Below, in pieces: positions 27,542 to 36,101 of a stretch of 64,000 bases of DNA. The DNA is from Sphingobium sp. Z007. GTDB lineage: Bacteria; Pseudomonadota; Alphaproteobacteria; Sphingomonadales; Sphingomonadaceae. Each line of letters opens with the position of its first letter. Positions within the stretch are counted from its first letter, which is position 1. The stretch spans positions 866,501-930,500 of the forward strand of contig NZ_FBXK01000001.1 of NCBI RefSeq assembly GCF_900013425.1. Reading direction: 5' to 3'. Below the pieces are notes generated by a model. That model was not told where the DNA came from. It searched no databases and saw only the letters and a list, made by a program, of their open reading frames with translations. Position numbers and translations under genes: made by a program.

Positions 27542-29101
27542 TCATGACAGCGCGCGCATCGCTTTGGGCCAGATGCCCTGCTTGCCCGGTGAGAGGATGC
27601 CATTTGGGTCCATTACATCCTTGATGCGATGGTGAACGTCCCACAGCGCGCCGTCATTATGCTTATAGGTCTTGGCGATCTGATCCATGAAAGCGAGGTG
27701 GGTGCGGTACTCTCCAAAGCCGCCTTCCGCCGCCTCATTGACCAGCAAACCAAACAGATCGTAGGCACCTTTGCGCATAGCCTCATCAGCCCGGTCGTAC
27801 ATGATCATCAGGATGTGATGCATGTCGCGCCAACCGACGAGAAACTCGCCGATATAATCGAACCCATGGTCATGGCAGCGCCGCTTGATGAGATTATATT
27901 GCGCAAGAGCTTCCGAGCCACTTGGCGCGGATATCGGTGAGAAGTTAATATGCCCGCCGCCACCAACCCAGTTCATGATGCTAAATTCAGTCATATTTGG
28001 CTCCCCGCGCATCAGTCGCACGCGGTAGTCCCAGGCCGGGTCGTTCTCACGGTTGAGATACAATTTGGCCCCCGGGATGCTCATCAGCGCGTCCTCGACG
28101 ATCTTCCAGTTGTTCGCGATCACAGGAAGTGGTCCATACAGCGCCCCATAGTAATTCCACATCCCCAAATGCAGGTCCGAGGCGATCCGAGTGCGGATTG
28201 AAGGTGGCAGGGGGCCCTTGCCATCGAAGTAATGACGACGCGTCGTCTTGGCAGACGCTTCCCACAAAAGATCAACTGCGACAGCGGCGTTGGGGATTAT
28301 CTGATTAACCTTGAGCGGGCGCGTGATCTCGAAGATAGCCTCGAGGTCCTCTTCCCGCTGGTAAGTTATCATGAAAGGTTTGTAGCCGGGGGGTTCAGGC
28401 ATCAGCCAGATGCCCATTTTGGTAACTACGCCGAAGTTTGATTGGGTGAACATGCCGTCGAACTGAGGCCCAGAGGCGTGCTTGGTCGCCTGCCAATGTT
28501 TCGAGCCTGCAAGAGCCCCCTGGCCGGTCCGTATCACGTCGCCGTCAGCGAGCACCACTTCCATGCCGCACTGCATGATGAAATGGTCGCCATAAGGCGT
28601 ATAGCCTGCCCCATGCTCCAGCGCGTTGCCCATCACGCCGCCCCATGCCGGTGCAGCTGGATCAACCCACAACTTACTGCCAATTGCGCGCAGGTGCCGG
28701 TATAACTGCATGTACGATACACCCGGTTCGACAAGAGCGTAACCGTATTTTTCGTTGACTTCGAGAATTCTGTTCATGCGTCGCAGGTCGAGGATGACGT
28801 AGCCGGACTTGCGGGGGGCAGGGCCGCCATAGGCAAGATTTCGACCGGTGCCGATCGTCCAGAGCGGGATTTTGTATGCGTTGGCGATCGCCAGGATCTT
28901 CTGAATCTGTTCGACCCCGTCAGGTGCAACCGCTGCGGACGGCAGCATGGCATCATCGGCTAGTGGCGAATAAGCGTCGCGATAACTCGAAAGAGGTTGT
29001 TCATCAATGAACACCCACGCTTTGCCTACCACCCCGACGAGCTCGTCAAGCGCCTTTTCGAAGTCGGCAGGTGCAATTCCCTGGGGAAGAATAGGGCTCA
29101 T
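27542..29101 (-). CDS. 4-cresol dehydrogenase / vanillyl-alcohol oxidase family flavoprotein
   Basis: 519 aa. FAD-binding segments are LWTIGTGRNLAYGGPAPR and DLRRMNRILEVNEKYGYALV. The substrate-side Tyr-Arg pair is present in FGEYRTHLAF, as are LVGWRDMHHILMIMYDR and the family ending MDPNGILSPGKQGIWPK. GGGHINFSP may carry the flavin-linking His; that alignment is from memory. Such enzymes oxidise 4-alkylphenols or 4-hydroxybenzyl alcohols via a quinone methide. The start overlaps the stop of the Tat-signal gene (ATGA). The native acceptor could be the cytochrome at 22471 or O2. Confidence 0.88.
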   Translation of the reverse strand: MSPILPQGIAPADFEKALDELVGVVGKAWVFIDEQPLSSYRDAYSPLADDAMLPSAAVAPDGVEQIQKILAIANAYKIPLWTIGTGRNLAYGGPAPRKSGYVILDLRRMNRILEVNEKYGYALVEPGVSYMQLYRHLRAIGSKLWVDPAAPAWGGVMGNALEHGAGYTPYGDHFIMQCGMEVVLADGDVIRTGQGALAGSKHWQATKHASGPQFDGMFTQSNFGVVTKMGIWLMPEPPGYKPFMITYQREEDLEAIFEITRPLKVNQIIPNAAVAVDLLWEASAKTTRRHYFDGKGPLPPSIRTRIASDLHLGMWNYYGALYGPLPVIANNWKIVEDALMSIPGAKLYLNRENDPAWDYRVRLMRGEPNMTEFSIMNWVGGGGHINFSPISAPSGSEALAQYNLIKRRCHDHGFDYIGEFLVGWRDMHHILMIMYDRADEAMRKGAYDLFGLLVNEAAEGGFGEYRTHLAFMDQIAKTYKHNDGALWDVHHRIKDVMDPNGILSPGKQGIWPKAMRALS

Positions 29102-29673
29102 GACCGGTGTCCTTCCAATTCATAAACCCACGAAGTCAGCATACCCGGGCTGCTGTCGGGCAGCGAGCACTCGGCTGATGTGCAGATGTTCGCCGATGGC
29201 TCAGATCTGCCATCAACGGCGTCACGCAACTTTTGCGCGACCGCCACTGGCCAGTCGTGCGCTGCGGCCTCGAGGAGGCGAGCTTCGCCCACGGTCCGAT
29301 GAACCCACCTACTGTCTGTATAATGATGTTGCCAAAGAAGACGCGAATAAGCGCCACGATGGCTCAACACCATGCCGGCGATCATCGCGGCGGGGTCAGA
29401 GGTTAGCCCAACAATCATGCCTACTGGCGCTTCGAGCTCTTCGAGCAACCCGTTGAGCGAGCGGTCGATACGGATTACTTTATCTACTGATCCGCCAACA
29501 GCCCACGCGGAGGCGAACTGGCGGCTTTCGGGGACGGCGCTTTCCTCAACCAACGTGACGCCATAGTGCGCTCTTGGCATTCTAAGAAGAAAGCTTCCCA
29601 AGCCTGTTGCTGCAGCTCCGGCCGCGCAGGCCCCTAACACATCCCTACGTCTGATCATCCAATCCATCATCAC
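29098..29673 (-). CDS. Tat-signal protein of unknown function, coupled to the flavoprotein gene
   Basis: 191 aa. The N-terminus MIRRRDVLGACAAGAAATG is a twin-arginine signal, so the protein is exported folded. The mature part shows no family I recognise. Its start overlaps the UbiX stop and its stop overlaps the flavoprotein start, which argues for a fixed-ratio partnership. By analogy with gluconate dehydrogenase subunit 3, a small Tat-signal subunit, it may carry the signal-less flavoprotein across the membrane. That role is inference. Confidence 0.7.
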   Translation of the reverse strand: MMMDWMIRRRDVLGACAAGAAATGLGSFLLRMPRAHYGVTLVEESAVPESRQFASAWAVGGSVDKVIRIDRSLNGLLEELEAPVGMIVGLTSDPAAMIAGMVLSHRGAYSRLLWQHHYTDSRWVHRTVGEARLLEAAAHDWPVAVAQKLRDAVDGRSEPSANICTSAECSLPDSSPGMLTSWVYELEGHRS

Positions 29674-30281
29674 TGCCTTTCGGGTTGGAGTGGGGTCGAA
29701 GTTTCGGCGCGTTCGCCGGTAAGGCCCTGCCAGCGATCCTGTATGTTACCATGTACGCCAAACTGATCGAGCACCCGCATACAGCTATGATCGACGATGT
29801 CGCACAGGTCGATGGGGCGGCTATAAAATGCAGGAACCGGAGGAAAAATCACCGCTCCCATTTCAGTGCATGCGATCATGTTGCGCAGGTGTGCGAGGTT
29901 TAGCGGTGTTTCACGCGTCATCATCACCAATTTGCGCCTTTCCTTGAGCATGACGTCAGCTGCGCGTGTGATCAAATTGTCGGATAGCCCGTTGGCAACC
30001 GCGGCGAGCGTCCTCATCGAACATGGAGCGATCACCATACCCTCGCACAGGAAAGAACCGCTCGCGATGCTTGCGCCAACATTGCGAATGCTGTGAAGAA
30101 CATCGGCGGCATCCTCGATCTGCTGACGACCGTTAACAAGTTCCTCGCGGATGTTAAGCAAGGCGGCTTGCGACATGATGAGATGGGTTTCCCAGCCTCC
30201 ATGATCTCTCAGCATTGATAATAGACGCTGCCCATATATCGCACCTGTCGCTCCGGTTATGGCGACGACAATACGTTTCAT
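29670..30281 (-). CDS. vdcB: Flavin prenyltransferase UbiX (VdcB-like)
   Basis: 203 aa. The enzyme attaches a prenyl group to FMN, producing the cofactor of UbiD decarboxylases. Diagnostic motifs are VVAITGATGAIYGQRLL, the APCSM region in MVIAPCSMRTLAAVANG, and the flavin/prenyl-binding TRETPLNLAHLRNM. It is the first gene of the minus-strand operon that ends near 22208. The separate UbiD and VdcD genes lie about 3.6 kb downstream, with the oxidation genes placed between them. Confidence 0.92.
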   Translation of the reverse strand: MKRIVVAITGATGAIYGQRLLSMLRDHGGWETHLIMSQAALLNIREELVNGRQQIEDAADVLHSIRNVGASIASGSFLCEGMVIAPCSMRTLAAVANGLSDNLITRAADVMLKERRKLVMMTRETPLNLAHLRNMIACTEMGAVIFPPVPAFYSRPIDLCDIVDHSCMRVLDQFGVHGNIQDRWQGLTGERAETSTPLQPERQ

Positions 30282-30371
30282 GGGTGGGTCGCAGCCAAAA
30301 CCGATTGTTTTAGACAGTCAGTGAAGAGAACTGCGATCGTCATTGTTCTGCCGCCTTCATGTTGCCAAGTA

Positions 30372-30400
30372 CCAGGGACGGCGTGTGTCACCGCCCCTGG
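30372..30400 (-). terminator. Hairpin after the TonB receptor gene
   Basis: CCAGGGACGG (30372-30381) pairs with CCGCCCCTGG (30391-30400). In the minus-strand transcript the single mismatch becomes a G-U pair, giving a full 10-bp stem. It stands 10 bp past the receptor stop codon and before the UbiX operon. There is no T-run, so termination strength is unclear. Confidence 0.5.
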
Positions 30401-30409
30401 CCCCAATGA

Positions 30410-32875
30410 TCAATACTTGTAGCCTACTTTGAGGAACCATTCGCGTGGTCGGGAATAAGTGGCGCCTGCCGCACCGCCAACGTCCAAATCGACATATCCG
30501 CCTTGGATGTAGCGCTTGTCAGCCAAATTGGTTACACCAGCAGTTACGGTGAAATGTTCCCCCGGCAGCGCGTAAGATGCGTTCGCACCAAAGACGCTGT
30601 AGCCTGATTGGTACAGCTGCGGGCTGTTGACTGCATCCTTGAAGGTGCCGCTTTGATAGTACCAATCACCTCGGATTGACAGCTTACCATTGTCGTTGTC
30701 GAATGCGGTAATGTTGGCTGCCACCGTCGTCGTCCACTCGGGCACGAAGGCGAATTTCGAACCCAAATTGACGGGAAACGCTGACGGATCAACTGTGCGA
30801 TATTTGGCGTCGAGATAACCTAGGCCATAATCAATCCGCAGCCAATCGGTTGGAGCTGCCTGTCCTTCGACCTCGAAGCCTTTGATCCGTCCCTTGCCGG
30901 CGTTGCGTACCTTCGGCGCGATCCCCTCGTTCACGACGATCTGGATGTCGGAGTAATCCGATTGAAACAACGCCAGGTTCAAGCGAAGGCGCCGATCGAA
31001 CAGTTCGGTTTTAAGGCCGATTTCATACGATGTCACGAATTCCGGTGTAAACGAGGGCGTGACTTGTTCGGCCGGGAAGATGCGCTGGCTGAAGCCACCA
31101 TTTTTAAAGCCCTTCGAGTAGGAGGCATACCCCATGATGTCATCCGTGAACTGGTAGTTCGCCGCGACCGACGGTGTCCATTCCTTCGCCTTTGCATTAA
31201 CCTCGACGGCAGGCATGGTATGGTTGCCGCCGGGATTGACCGCCGCAGGCACACACGCCGGGTCAGGGAACCCATTTGGCAGAAGCTGCGGTACCGCCTG
31301 TCCGACAATGCAGCGACTATACTGTATAAATACGCCATCAGGATATGGCGGAAGTACGCCTTGCGTATAATCACGCGTAATGACCTGCGCCGAAGGATCG
31401 AAGCGTTTGGTCTCATCTGTGTAGCGAATACCGGGAGTTATTGACAGGCGATCTGTAACGTCGAACGTTGCCTGAAGATAAGCGGCGTAGCTGTCATTGT
31501 TAATTTTGCCACCGCTGAAGAAATTAGCAAAGCCGAATCGTAATGGTTCGATGTCCTCACCTTTCTCCTTAAGGTAAAAGGCACCCAAGGTGAATTTAAG
31601 CCGGTCATCTAGTACGCTTCCTATCAGTTGAAGCTCCTGTGACGCCTGCCAGAGATCGATATTGTTGGTAAGACCCAGCACCTCAAGCGGGGTCACGTCA
31701 AAATCAAATTCAATAGTCGACTTCTGGTCGCGATAGGCGCTGATCGACTTAAGCGTCACATCTCCCATGTCGTATTCCAGCGTCAAGTTCGTTCCCCAGA
31801 GGTCGAAATCGGATCGGTTGGGGCCACCGGCCCAGGTCTCGTCGATGTCGTCGGTTAGCCAACGAGAGGAGACGCAATTGGGATTACTAACTGGAGCAAG
31901 CTCTCCAGGTGCGCCGCACTGCCCAGCACCGCCGCCAAGTTTGTTATATCCGAAGTTGGAGCTGGGAAATGCCACCGTCCGACCGTTAATGTTCACGATC
32001 TGCAATAGGTCGGGCGAGTCCCGATTCTCAACGAGCGTGTAGGCTGCTGATGCTTCTCGGCGGATGTTCACGTCGCCCGCGAGGGTCGCGGTGAAAGCAT
32101 CGCTAGGTTCCCACTTAAACGTTACACGTCCTGAAAAGCTGTCCTTGTCGCCTTGCCGGCCGCCGTCGAACAAGCGACGTTGGTACCCGTCTCGCGTTTC
32201 GTAGGAGGCAACTGCGCGCATGGCGAGTGTATCGCTGATGGGTATATTCACAATGCCCTTAACGTCGGCTCGGTTGAACCGTCCGGTTGTCGCCTCAAGC
32301 TGCAACTCGAATTTGTCCGTCGGCTGTTTGCTGTTGACAATGATTGCGCCGCCGATCGTATTCTTGCCAAACAGTGTGCCCTGCGGCCCGCGCAGAATCT
32401 GCACACTGCCGATATCGGCCATGTCGAGCAGACCGCCGACCGAACGCGCAACATAGACGCCATCAACATAGATTCCGACACCAGGATCTACTGTGATATT
32501 GAAGTCGGTTTGACCGACACCGCGGATGAAGGCTGTGAGCGACGCGCTAGACCCAGAGATATTGCCTACCGGCTGAATATTGACGTTTGGTGCGTAGGAT
32601 GCGACCTGCGCCACGTTAGCGATCTGCCGGTCTTCAATCATACTGCCGCTCATTGCCGTGATGGCAATTGGCGTGTCCTGCGCATTCTCCTCGCGTTTGC
32701 GTGCGGTTACGACAATATCGTCGAGACCTCGCCTGCTCTGCTCACTAGCGGCTTGGGGAGCTGCCGCATCCTGGGCCCAGGCCGAGGTCGACGATGCGAC
32801 TATATATCCAATCGCTAAGCTGCTGCCCGCCAAAAAGAATGCCCGCTTCCTAGCAATGCGCAAAATAGTGTTCAT
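30410..32875 (-). CDS. TonB-dependent outer-membrane receptor
   Basis: 821 aa. A signal peptide ends about residue 35 (ASSTSAWAQ), a TonB-box-like DDIVVTARKREENAQ follows, then the plug domain (GQTDFNITVDPGVGIYVDGV, LRGPQGTLFGKNTIGGAI). The beta barrel ends in the aromatic-terminated strand WFLKVGYKY. The ATG at 32875 has GGGAGAG upstream. Sphingomonads use many such receptors for hydrophobic or large substrates. Its place between the UbiD operon and an oxygenase operon suggests uptake of an aromatic compound, not an iron chelate. Confidence 0.9.
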   Translation of the reverse strand: MNTILRIARKRAFFLAGSSLAIGYIVASSTSAWAQDAAAPQAASEQSRRGLDDIVVTARKREENAQDTPIAITAMSGSMIEDRQIANVAQVASYAPNVNIQPVGNISGSSASLTAFIRGVGQTDFNITVDPGVGIYVDGVYVARSVGGLLDMADIGSVQILRGPQGTLFGKNTIGGAIIVNSKQPTDKFELQLEATTGRFNRADVKGIVNIPISDTLAMRAVASYETRDGYQRRLFDGGRQGDKDSFSGRVTFKWEPSDAFTATLAGDVNIRREASAAYTLVENRDSPDLLQIVNINGRTVAFPSSNFGYNKLGGGAGQCGAPGELAPVSNPNCVSSRWLTDDIDETWAGGPNRSDFDLWGTNLTLEYDMGDVTLKSISAYRDQKSTIEFDFDVTPLEVLGLTNNIDLWQASQELQLIGSVLDDRLKFTLGAFYLKEKGEDIEPLRFGFANFFSGGKINNDSYAAYLQATFDVTDRLSITPGIRYTDETKRFDPSAQVITRDYTQGVLPPYPDGVFIQYSRCIVGQAVPQLLPNGFPDPACVPAAVNPGGNHTMPAVEVNAKAKEWTPSVAANYQFTDDIMGYASYSKGFKNGGFSQRIFPAEQVTPSFTPEFVTSYEIGLKTELFDRRLRLNLALFQSDYSDIQIVVNEGIAPKVRNAGKGRIKGFEVEGQAAPTDWLRIDYGLGYLDAKYRTVDPSAFPVNLGSKFAFVPEWTTTVAANITAFDNDNGKLSIRGDWYYQSGTFKDAVNSPQLYQSGYSVFGANASYALPGEHFTVTAGVTNLADKRYIQGGYVDLDVGGAAGATYSRPREWFLKVGYKY

Positions 32876-33040
32876 TTTTCTCTCCCTGATAGAATAAAGT
32901 GAAATTTCCACCACATTTATCCTTTATATTATTATTATAAGTACTTAAAGTAATCGTTTATCAAGTGAAACAACCTAGATACAACTAGTAACAATTCTTC
33001 CGTCTGGAAAATTGACTAAATGTCATGTCCATGAACGATT

Positions 33041-33331
33041 TTATTTATAAGGCCGATCTTTGAACGAGGTTATTAGCCTTCCGAAAAACTGCTTGAAGAT
33101 CTGGGTTAATGAGCGTTGCTCAAAGACTTGAACAGTGCCACCGATAGATGAATCCCTTGATGCCAGTTCCTGATCGGGAACAATAGCGTCACATTTGTCG
33201 AGCCTTGCGAAATCAGCATGGCAATCGCCATTTCTCGCTGCAATATTGTGCGCCCATGCAGAAAACTCTCCAAAGATCAGCTTAGCGGCCATAGAGTCAA
33301 CGGACGGCTCTGTTTGTTCTTCGATCAACAT
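33041..33331 (-). CDS. Small hypothetical protein, doubtful
   Basis: 96 codons from the ATG at 33331 (MLIEEQTEPSVDSMAAKLIF), 25 bp downstream of the isomerase gene on the same strand. The composition looks protein-like (KCDAIVPDQEL, QIFKQFFGRLITSF). I see no family, signal or strong ribosome site. It could also be chance in the leader of the TonB receptor gene. Confidence 0.35.
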   Translation of the reverse strand: MLIEEQTEPSVDSMAAKLIFGEFSAWAHNIAARNGDCHADFARLDKCDAIVPDQELASRDSSIGGTVQVFEQRSLTQIFKQFFGRLITSFKDRPYK

Positions 33332-33356
33332 AAACACGATTCCAAATCAAAATAGA

Positions 33357-33950
33357 CTATCGGCTATTGATCAAGTACGATTCAAGAAAATCGAGCCGAT
33401 CGTTGCCCCAAAATATCTGTTCATCGACAAACATTAGCGGTGCGCCAAACACACCCCTCTGGTAAGCTTGACTCCGCACTTTACGAAATTCGTTCCGGCC
33501 AATGGACGAATTAACAAACTGTAACAATGCATCAGCATCAAGCCCTACGTCGTGGGCGCACCGACGCAGCTCACTGGCATTGCCTGGATCGATGCCAATC
33601 CCCCAGATCTGATGGTACGCTGCCGTTACAAATGCCTCGGCCTTACCTTGGCTGCGAGCGTAGAGCACCGCGCAATTCCAGTCCGCACAGGCGAAACTGG
33701 CGGGGAACTTCAATGGCGCTGCATATTTGATAGCCCACCGCTGCAGATCGGCCATCATGACCTTGATCTTCGGCACCACTTCCCGGTTGGAGGGCCCATA
33801 ATTGCCGGCAGCAATTTTCGCTTCTGGAATGTCAATCGGCCAATATTCGAGCGTGCAACCTGTCTTGCGTGCCAAGTCTGGAAGCTTTAGCTGCGCAAGA
33901 TAGCTAAAGGGACTAATAAAATCGAAATAGAAATCGATCGTTTTGTTCAT
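33357..33950 (-). CDS. 2-hydroxychromene-2-carboxylate isomerase family protein (NahD-like)
   Basis: 197 aa of the DsbA/kappa-GST-like fold. IDFYFDFISPFSYLAQLKL carries the catalytic Ser, and the end VFGAPLMFVDEQIFWGNDRLDF is typical. NahD converts 2-hydroxychromene-2-carboxylate to the benzylidenepyruvate in naphthalene breakdown. The ATG overlaps the oxygenase stop (33947-33950). With BphC at 36102 and the NahE start at 63904 this supplies the upper naphthalene-type steps. Confidence 0.88.
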   Translation of the reverse strand: MNKTIDFYFDFISPFSYLAQLKLPDLARKTGCTLEYWPIDIPEAKIAAGNYGPSNREVVPKIKVMMADLQRWAIKYAAPLKFPASFACADWNCAVLYARSQGKAEAFVTAAYHQIWGIGIDPGNASELRRCAHDVGLDADALLQFVNSSIGRNEFRKVRSQAYQRGVFGAPLMFVDEQIFWGNDRLDFLESYLINSR

Positions 33951-35209
33951 GAATTGAACTCGTATCCAACCAGCTTCTCATAGTTGTGCCAAAATCCGAT
34001 AATTGCGCCCTCGGTGACCAGATGATCGGCGTCATCCGGGCTACCGCCACCCATGGCGATGTAGGATGTCGCGTCATTCTCGCCAATAATGGATCGCTGC
34101 ACGATCTCGACCGCTTCGCCATCTTCCATCGAGATCAGCCCGGCAGGCCCGATCAGATTCGCCTGTTTTTGCCGGATCGATTGCATCTCGGCGTCATCGT
34201 CCGCGTACCCGAAATGGGTCCAGACAAGTTCAAACGCATTGGTGCCCTGCGTCACAATTTGCCGGACCGCCAGCGTGTTCTGAATCTGCTGGAGAACCAG
34301 GTTTGGGAACACGGCGAGGATGACGAGGGAAACTCCGTCATCGAATTCCTGCCGACCCTTCAGGAGCGACATATCCTGAAGCTTGAACTCAGTATCGAAA
34401 GTTCGTGAGTCGCCATAGGCCTTTTTGTCTGACGCATCGTCGTTACTCGCAGCAATCGAGTAAAGCAGCGAATGGCGCTTGCTCGCGTCCATGACACTCT
34501 TGCCAGTCTGGGTAGAGCGGTAGAGCCCAAAAGTATTATGAAACAGATGGAGCAAGCTCGCATGATAGGGGTCGCGGGTGTTTTCCGCATAAAGCTTCCA
34601 GTTGCCGTGAACCTTCTGCCGTTGATCTCCAAGAACCTTGATTGGCTTGCACATGATGCGCGCGATTTGCTCGACCACAATCGGACCTAAGAAGTCCGTT
34701 AGAGGTTCAACAGTCTCTGAAAAAGTTGCAAACACAAGGCCATCTACCGAGCCAGCGCGCAACTTCTTAAGACCATGCTGCTTCATGTCGAAGTCGCTTG
34801 GCATGCCGCCTTGACCCTTGAGCCCGCGGCGGAACGGAACCCCGACGAGATTACCTTCCAAATCGTAAGCCCACTGATGATACACGCATTCAAGGTTGGG
34901 CCGGTTGCCGCGAACCTCGCGGCAGACCATTGCACCGCGGTGGGCGCAGCGGTTCACCATAACATGAACTCGGCCGTCGCTTGCGCGGGTTACTATCACC
35001 GGCGTTTCACCGATGAACGTGGACTTAAAGTCACCCGCCTCAGGCACCTCTGCTTCCAGAGCGACGAACGACCAGGTCTCACCCTGGAAGATTTGCTCTT
35101 GTTCGCGCCGGTAATAGGCCGGATCAGTGAATACCCGATAAGGAACACGGTAGCCAGCTGTGCCCGTCGTTTCCGAAGCCACTTTGTCTTTAAGCGCTGT
35201 TTCTACCAT
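33947..35209 (-). CDS. Salicylate-type ring hydroxylase, alpha subunit (Rieske)
   Basis: 420 aa. The Rieske ligands are C88/H90 and C108/H111 (CAHRGAMVC and CVYHQW). The iron site is TRDPYHASLLH (D213, H216, H221). CVYHQW and SRD/TRDxYHxxLLH are features of the salicylate/anthranilate/NagG-like branch, which hydroxylates aromatic acids. It is the last oxygenase gene of a minus-strand operon that begins with bphC. It depends on external electron carriers, with the ferredoxin at 35723 cotranscribed. Confidence 0.88.
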   Translation of the reverse strand: MVETALKDKVASETTGTAGYRVPYRVFTDPAYYRREQEQIFQGETWSFVALEAEVPEAGDFKSTFIGETPVIVTRASDGRVHVMVNRCAHRGAMVCREVRGNRPNLECVYHQWAYDLEGNLVGVPFRRGLKGQGGMPSDFDMKQHGLKKLRAGSVDGLVFATFSETVEPLTDFLGPIVVEQIARIMCKPIKVLGDQRQKVHGNWKLYAENTRDPYHASLLHLFHNTFGLYRSTQTGKSVMDASKRHSLLYSIAASNDDASDKKAYGDSRTFDTEFKLQDMSLLKGRQEFDDGVSLVILAVFPNLVLQQIQNTLAVRQIVTQGTNAFELVWTHFGYADDDAEMQSIRQKQANLIGPAGLISMEDGEAVEIVQRSIIGENDATSYIAMGGGSPDDADHLVTEGAIIGFWHNYEKLVGYEFNS

Positions 35210-35231
35210 GGCTAAACTCCCAAAAAAAGCG

Positions 35232-35720
35232 TCAGATTGGACGAACCATCATCGTGTCCATGACATTGGTATCGAATACAGCGATCTTTGAAATAAAACG
35301 CGATTGATCTTCGTCGCATTCTATCTCGTCAATATACTTTCCAGAATTGTATATTGTCGTGTGCCCGTCGGTTCGCGTCATAAGAACGACGTAATTGGTT
35401 TGTGCGGTAACCGTTAATCCCCGTTCCGAAACGATGCGTGTTGGACCAAGAATATGGCGGTAGTTGTGAACGGGAAAGATATTCGCCTTGCGCAGTGACA
35501 CGATGCGGTCAAGCAGCATGCCCCTGCTGTCGCAGAATATCGCGGCTAACGTCAAATTGCGGTCAAAGTTTTCACGCGCTATGACCCTGTAGGTGCAATT
35601 GGATACAAAGAGTTCGGCCCATTCCTCCAGCCGATCTTCATCAATAAATTCAGCATGGGTTGCGTTTAAGTCGCTCGCAAATTGCTGCAGCCGAAGTCGA
35701 TCAAATGTCGCGCTGGTCAT
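35232..35720 (-). CDS. Salicylate-type ring hydroxylase, beta subunit
   Basis: 162 aa. RLEEWAELFVSNCTYRVIAREN and the MLLDRIVSLRKANIFPVHNYRH helix match the short beta subunits of salicylate hydroxylases (NagH-like). The ATG at 35720 comes 2 bp after the ferredoxin stop; the frame is open further upstream but that part overlaps the ferredoxin gene. It pairs with the alpha subunit at 33947. Confidence 0.86.
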   Translation of the reverse strand: MTSATFDRLRLQQFASDLNATHAEFIDEDRLEEWAELFVSNCTYRVIARENFDRNLTLAAIFCDSRGMLLDRIVSLRKANIFPVHNYRHILGPTRIVSERGLTVTAQTNYVVLMTRTDGHTTIYNSGKYIDEIECDEDQSRFISKIAVFDTNVMDTMMVRPI

Positions 35721-35722
35721 TT

Positions 35723-36049
35723 TCAGCTTGGCTCCCCCGGCTTGTCGATCCAAACCCAGCCCTCGTCGATTGCCACGGTGTAGGTCTTGATCGGTACTTG
35801 GCAGGGAAATGCCTTGGCTGCACCGGTGGCAATATCGAACGAGCCGCCATGAAACGGACATTCAATGATACCTCCATCCTGGTATCCGTCGGTCAGCATT
35901 GCGTTTCCATGGGTACACATATTATCGGTGACATATATATCCCCGCTGACGTAGTAGACAGCCAGTGCTGGCAAGTGCTCGAGGAACACGCCTACGGGCT
36001 CGCCCTCCTTCACATCGGCAACCGGGCAAAGGCGTACCTTATTTGACAT
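35723..36049 (-). CDS. bphA3: Rieske-type ferredoxin for ring-hydroxylating oxygenases (BphA3-like)
   Basis: 108 aa with the Rieske motifs CTHGNAML and CPFHGGSFD, and KVRLCPVADVKEGEPVGVFL at the start. It passes electrons from the reductase to the terminal oxygenases. It is the only ferredoxin of this type in the window, while six alpha subunits are present. In sphingomonads a single ferredoxin is known to serve several oxygenases. It lies between bphC and the salicylate hydroxylase genes. Confidence 0.92.
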   Translation of the reverse strand: MSNKVRLCPVADVKEGEPVGVFLEHLPALAVYYVSGDIYVTDNMCTHGNAMLTDGYQDGGIIECPFHGGSFDIATGAAKAFPCQVPIKTYTVAIDEGWVWIDKPGEPS

Positions 36050-36101
36050 CGTGCTATGTAATCCTCTTGCATTCTAGTTTGACAGCCGATCTCAAGCCCT
36101 C

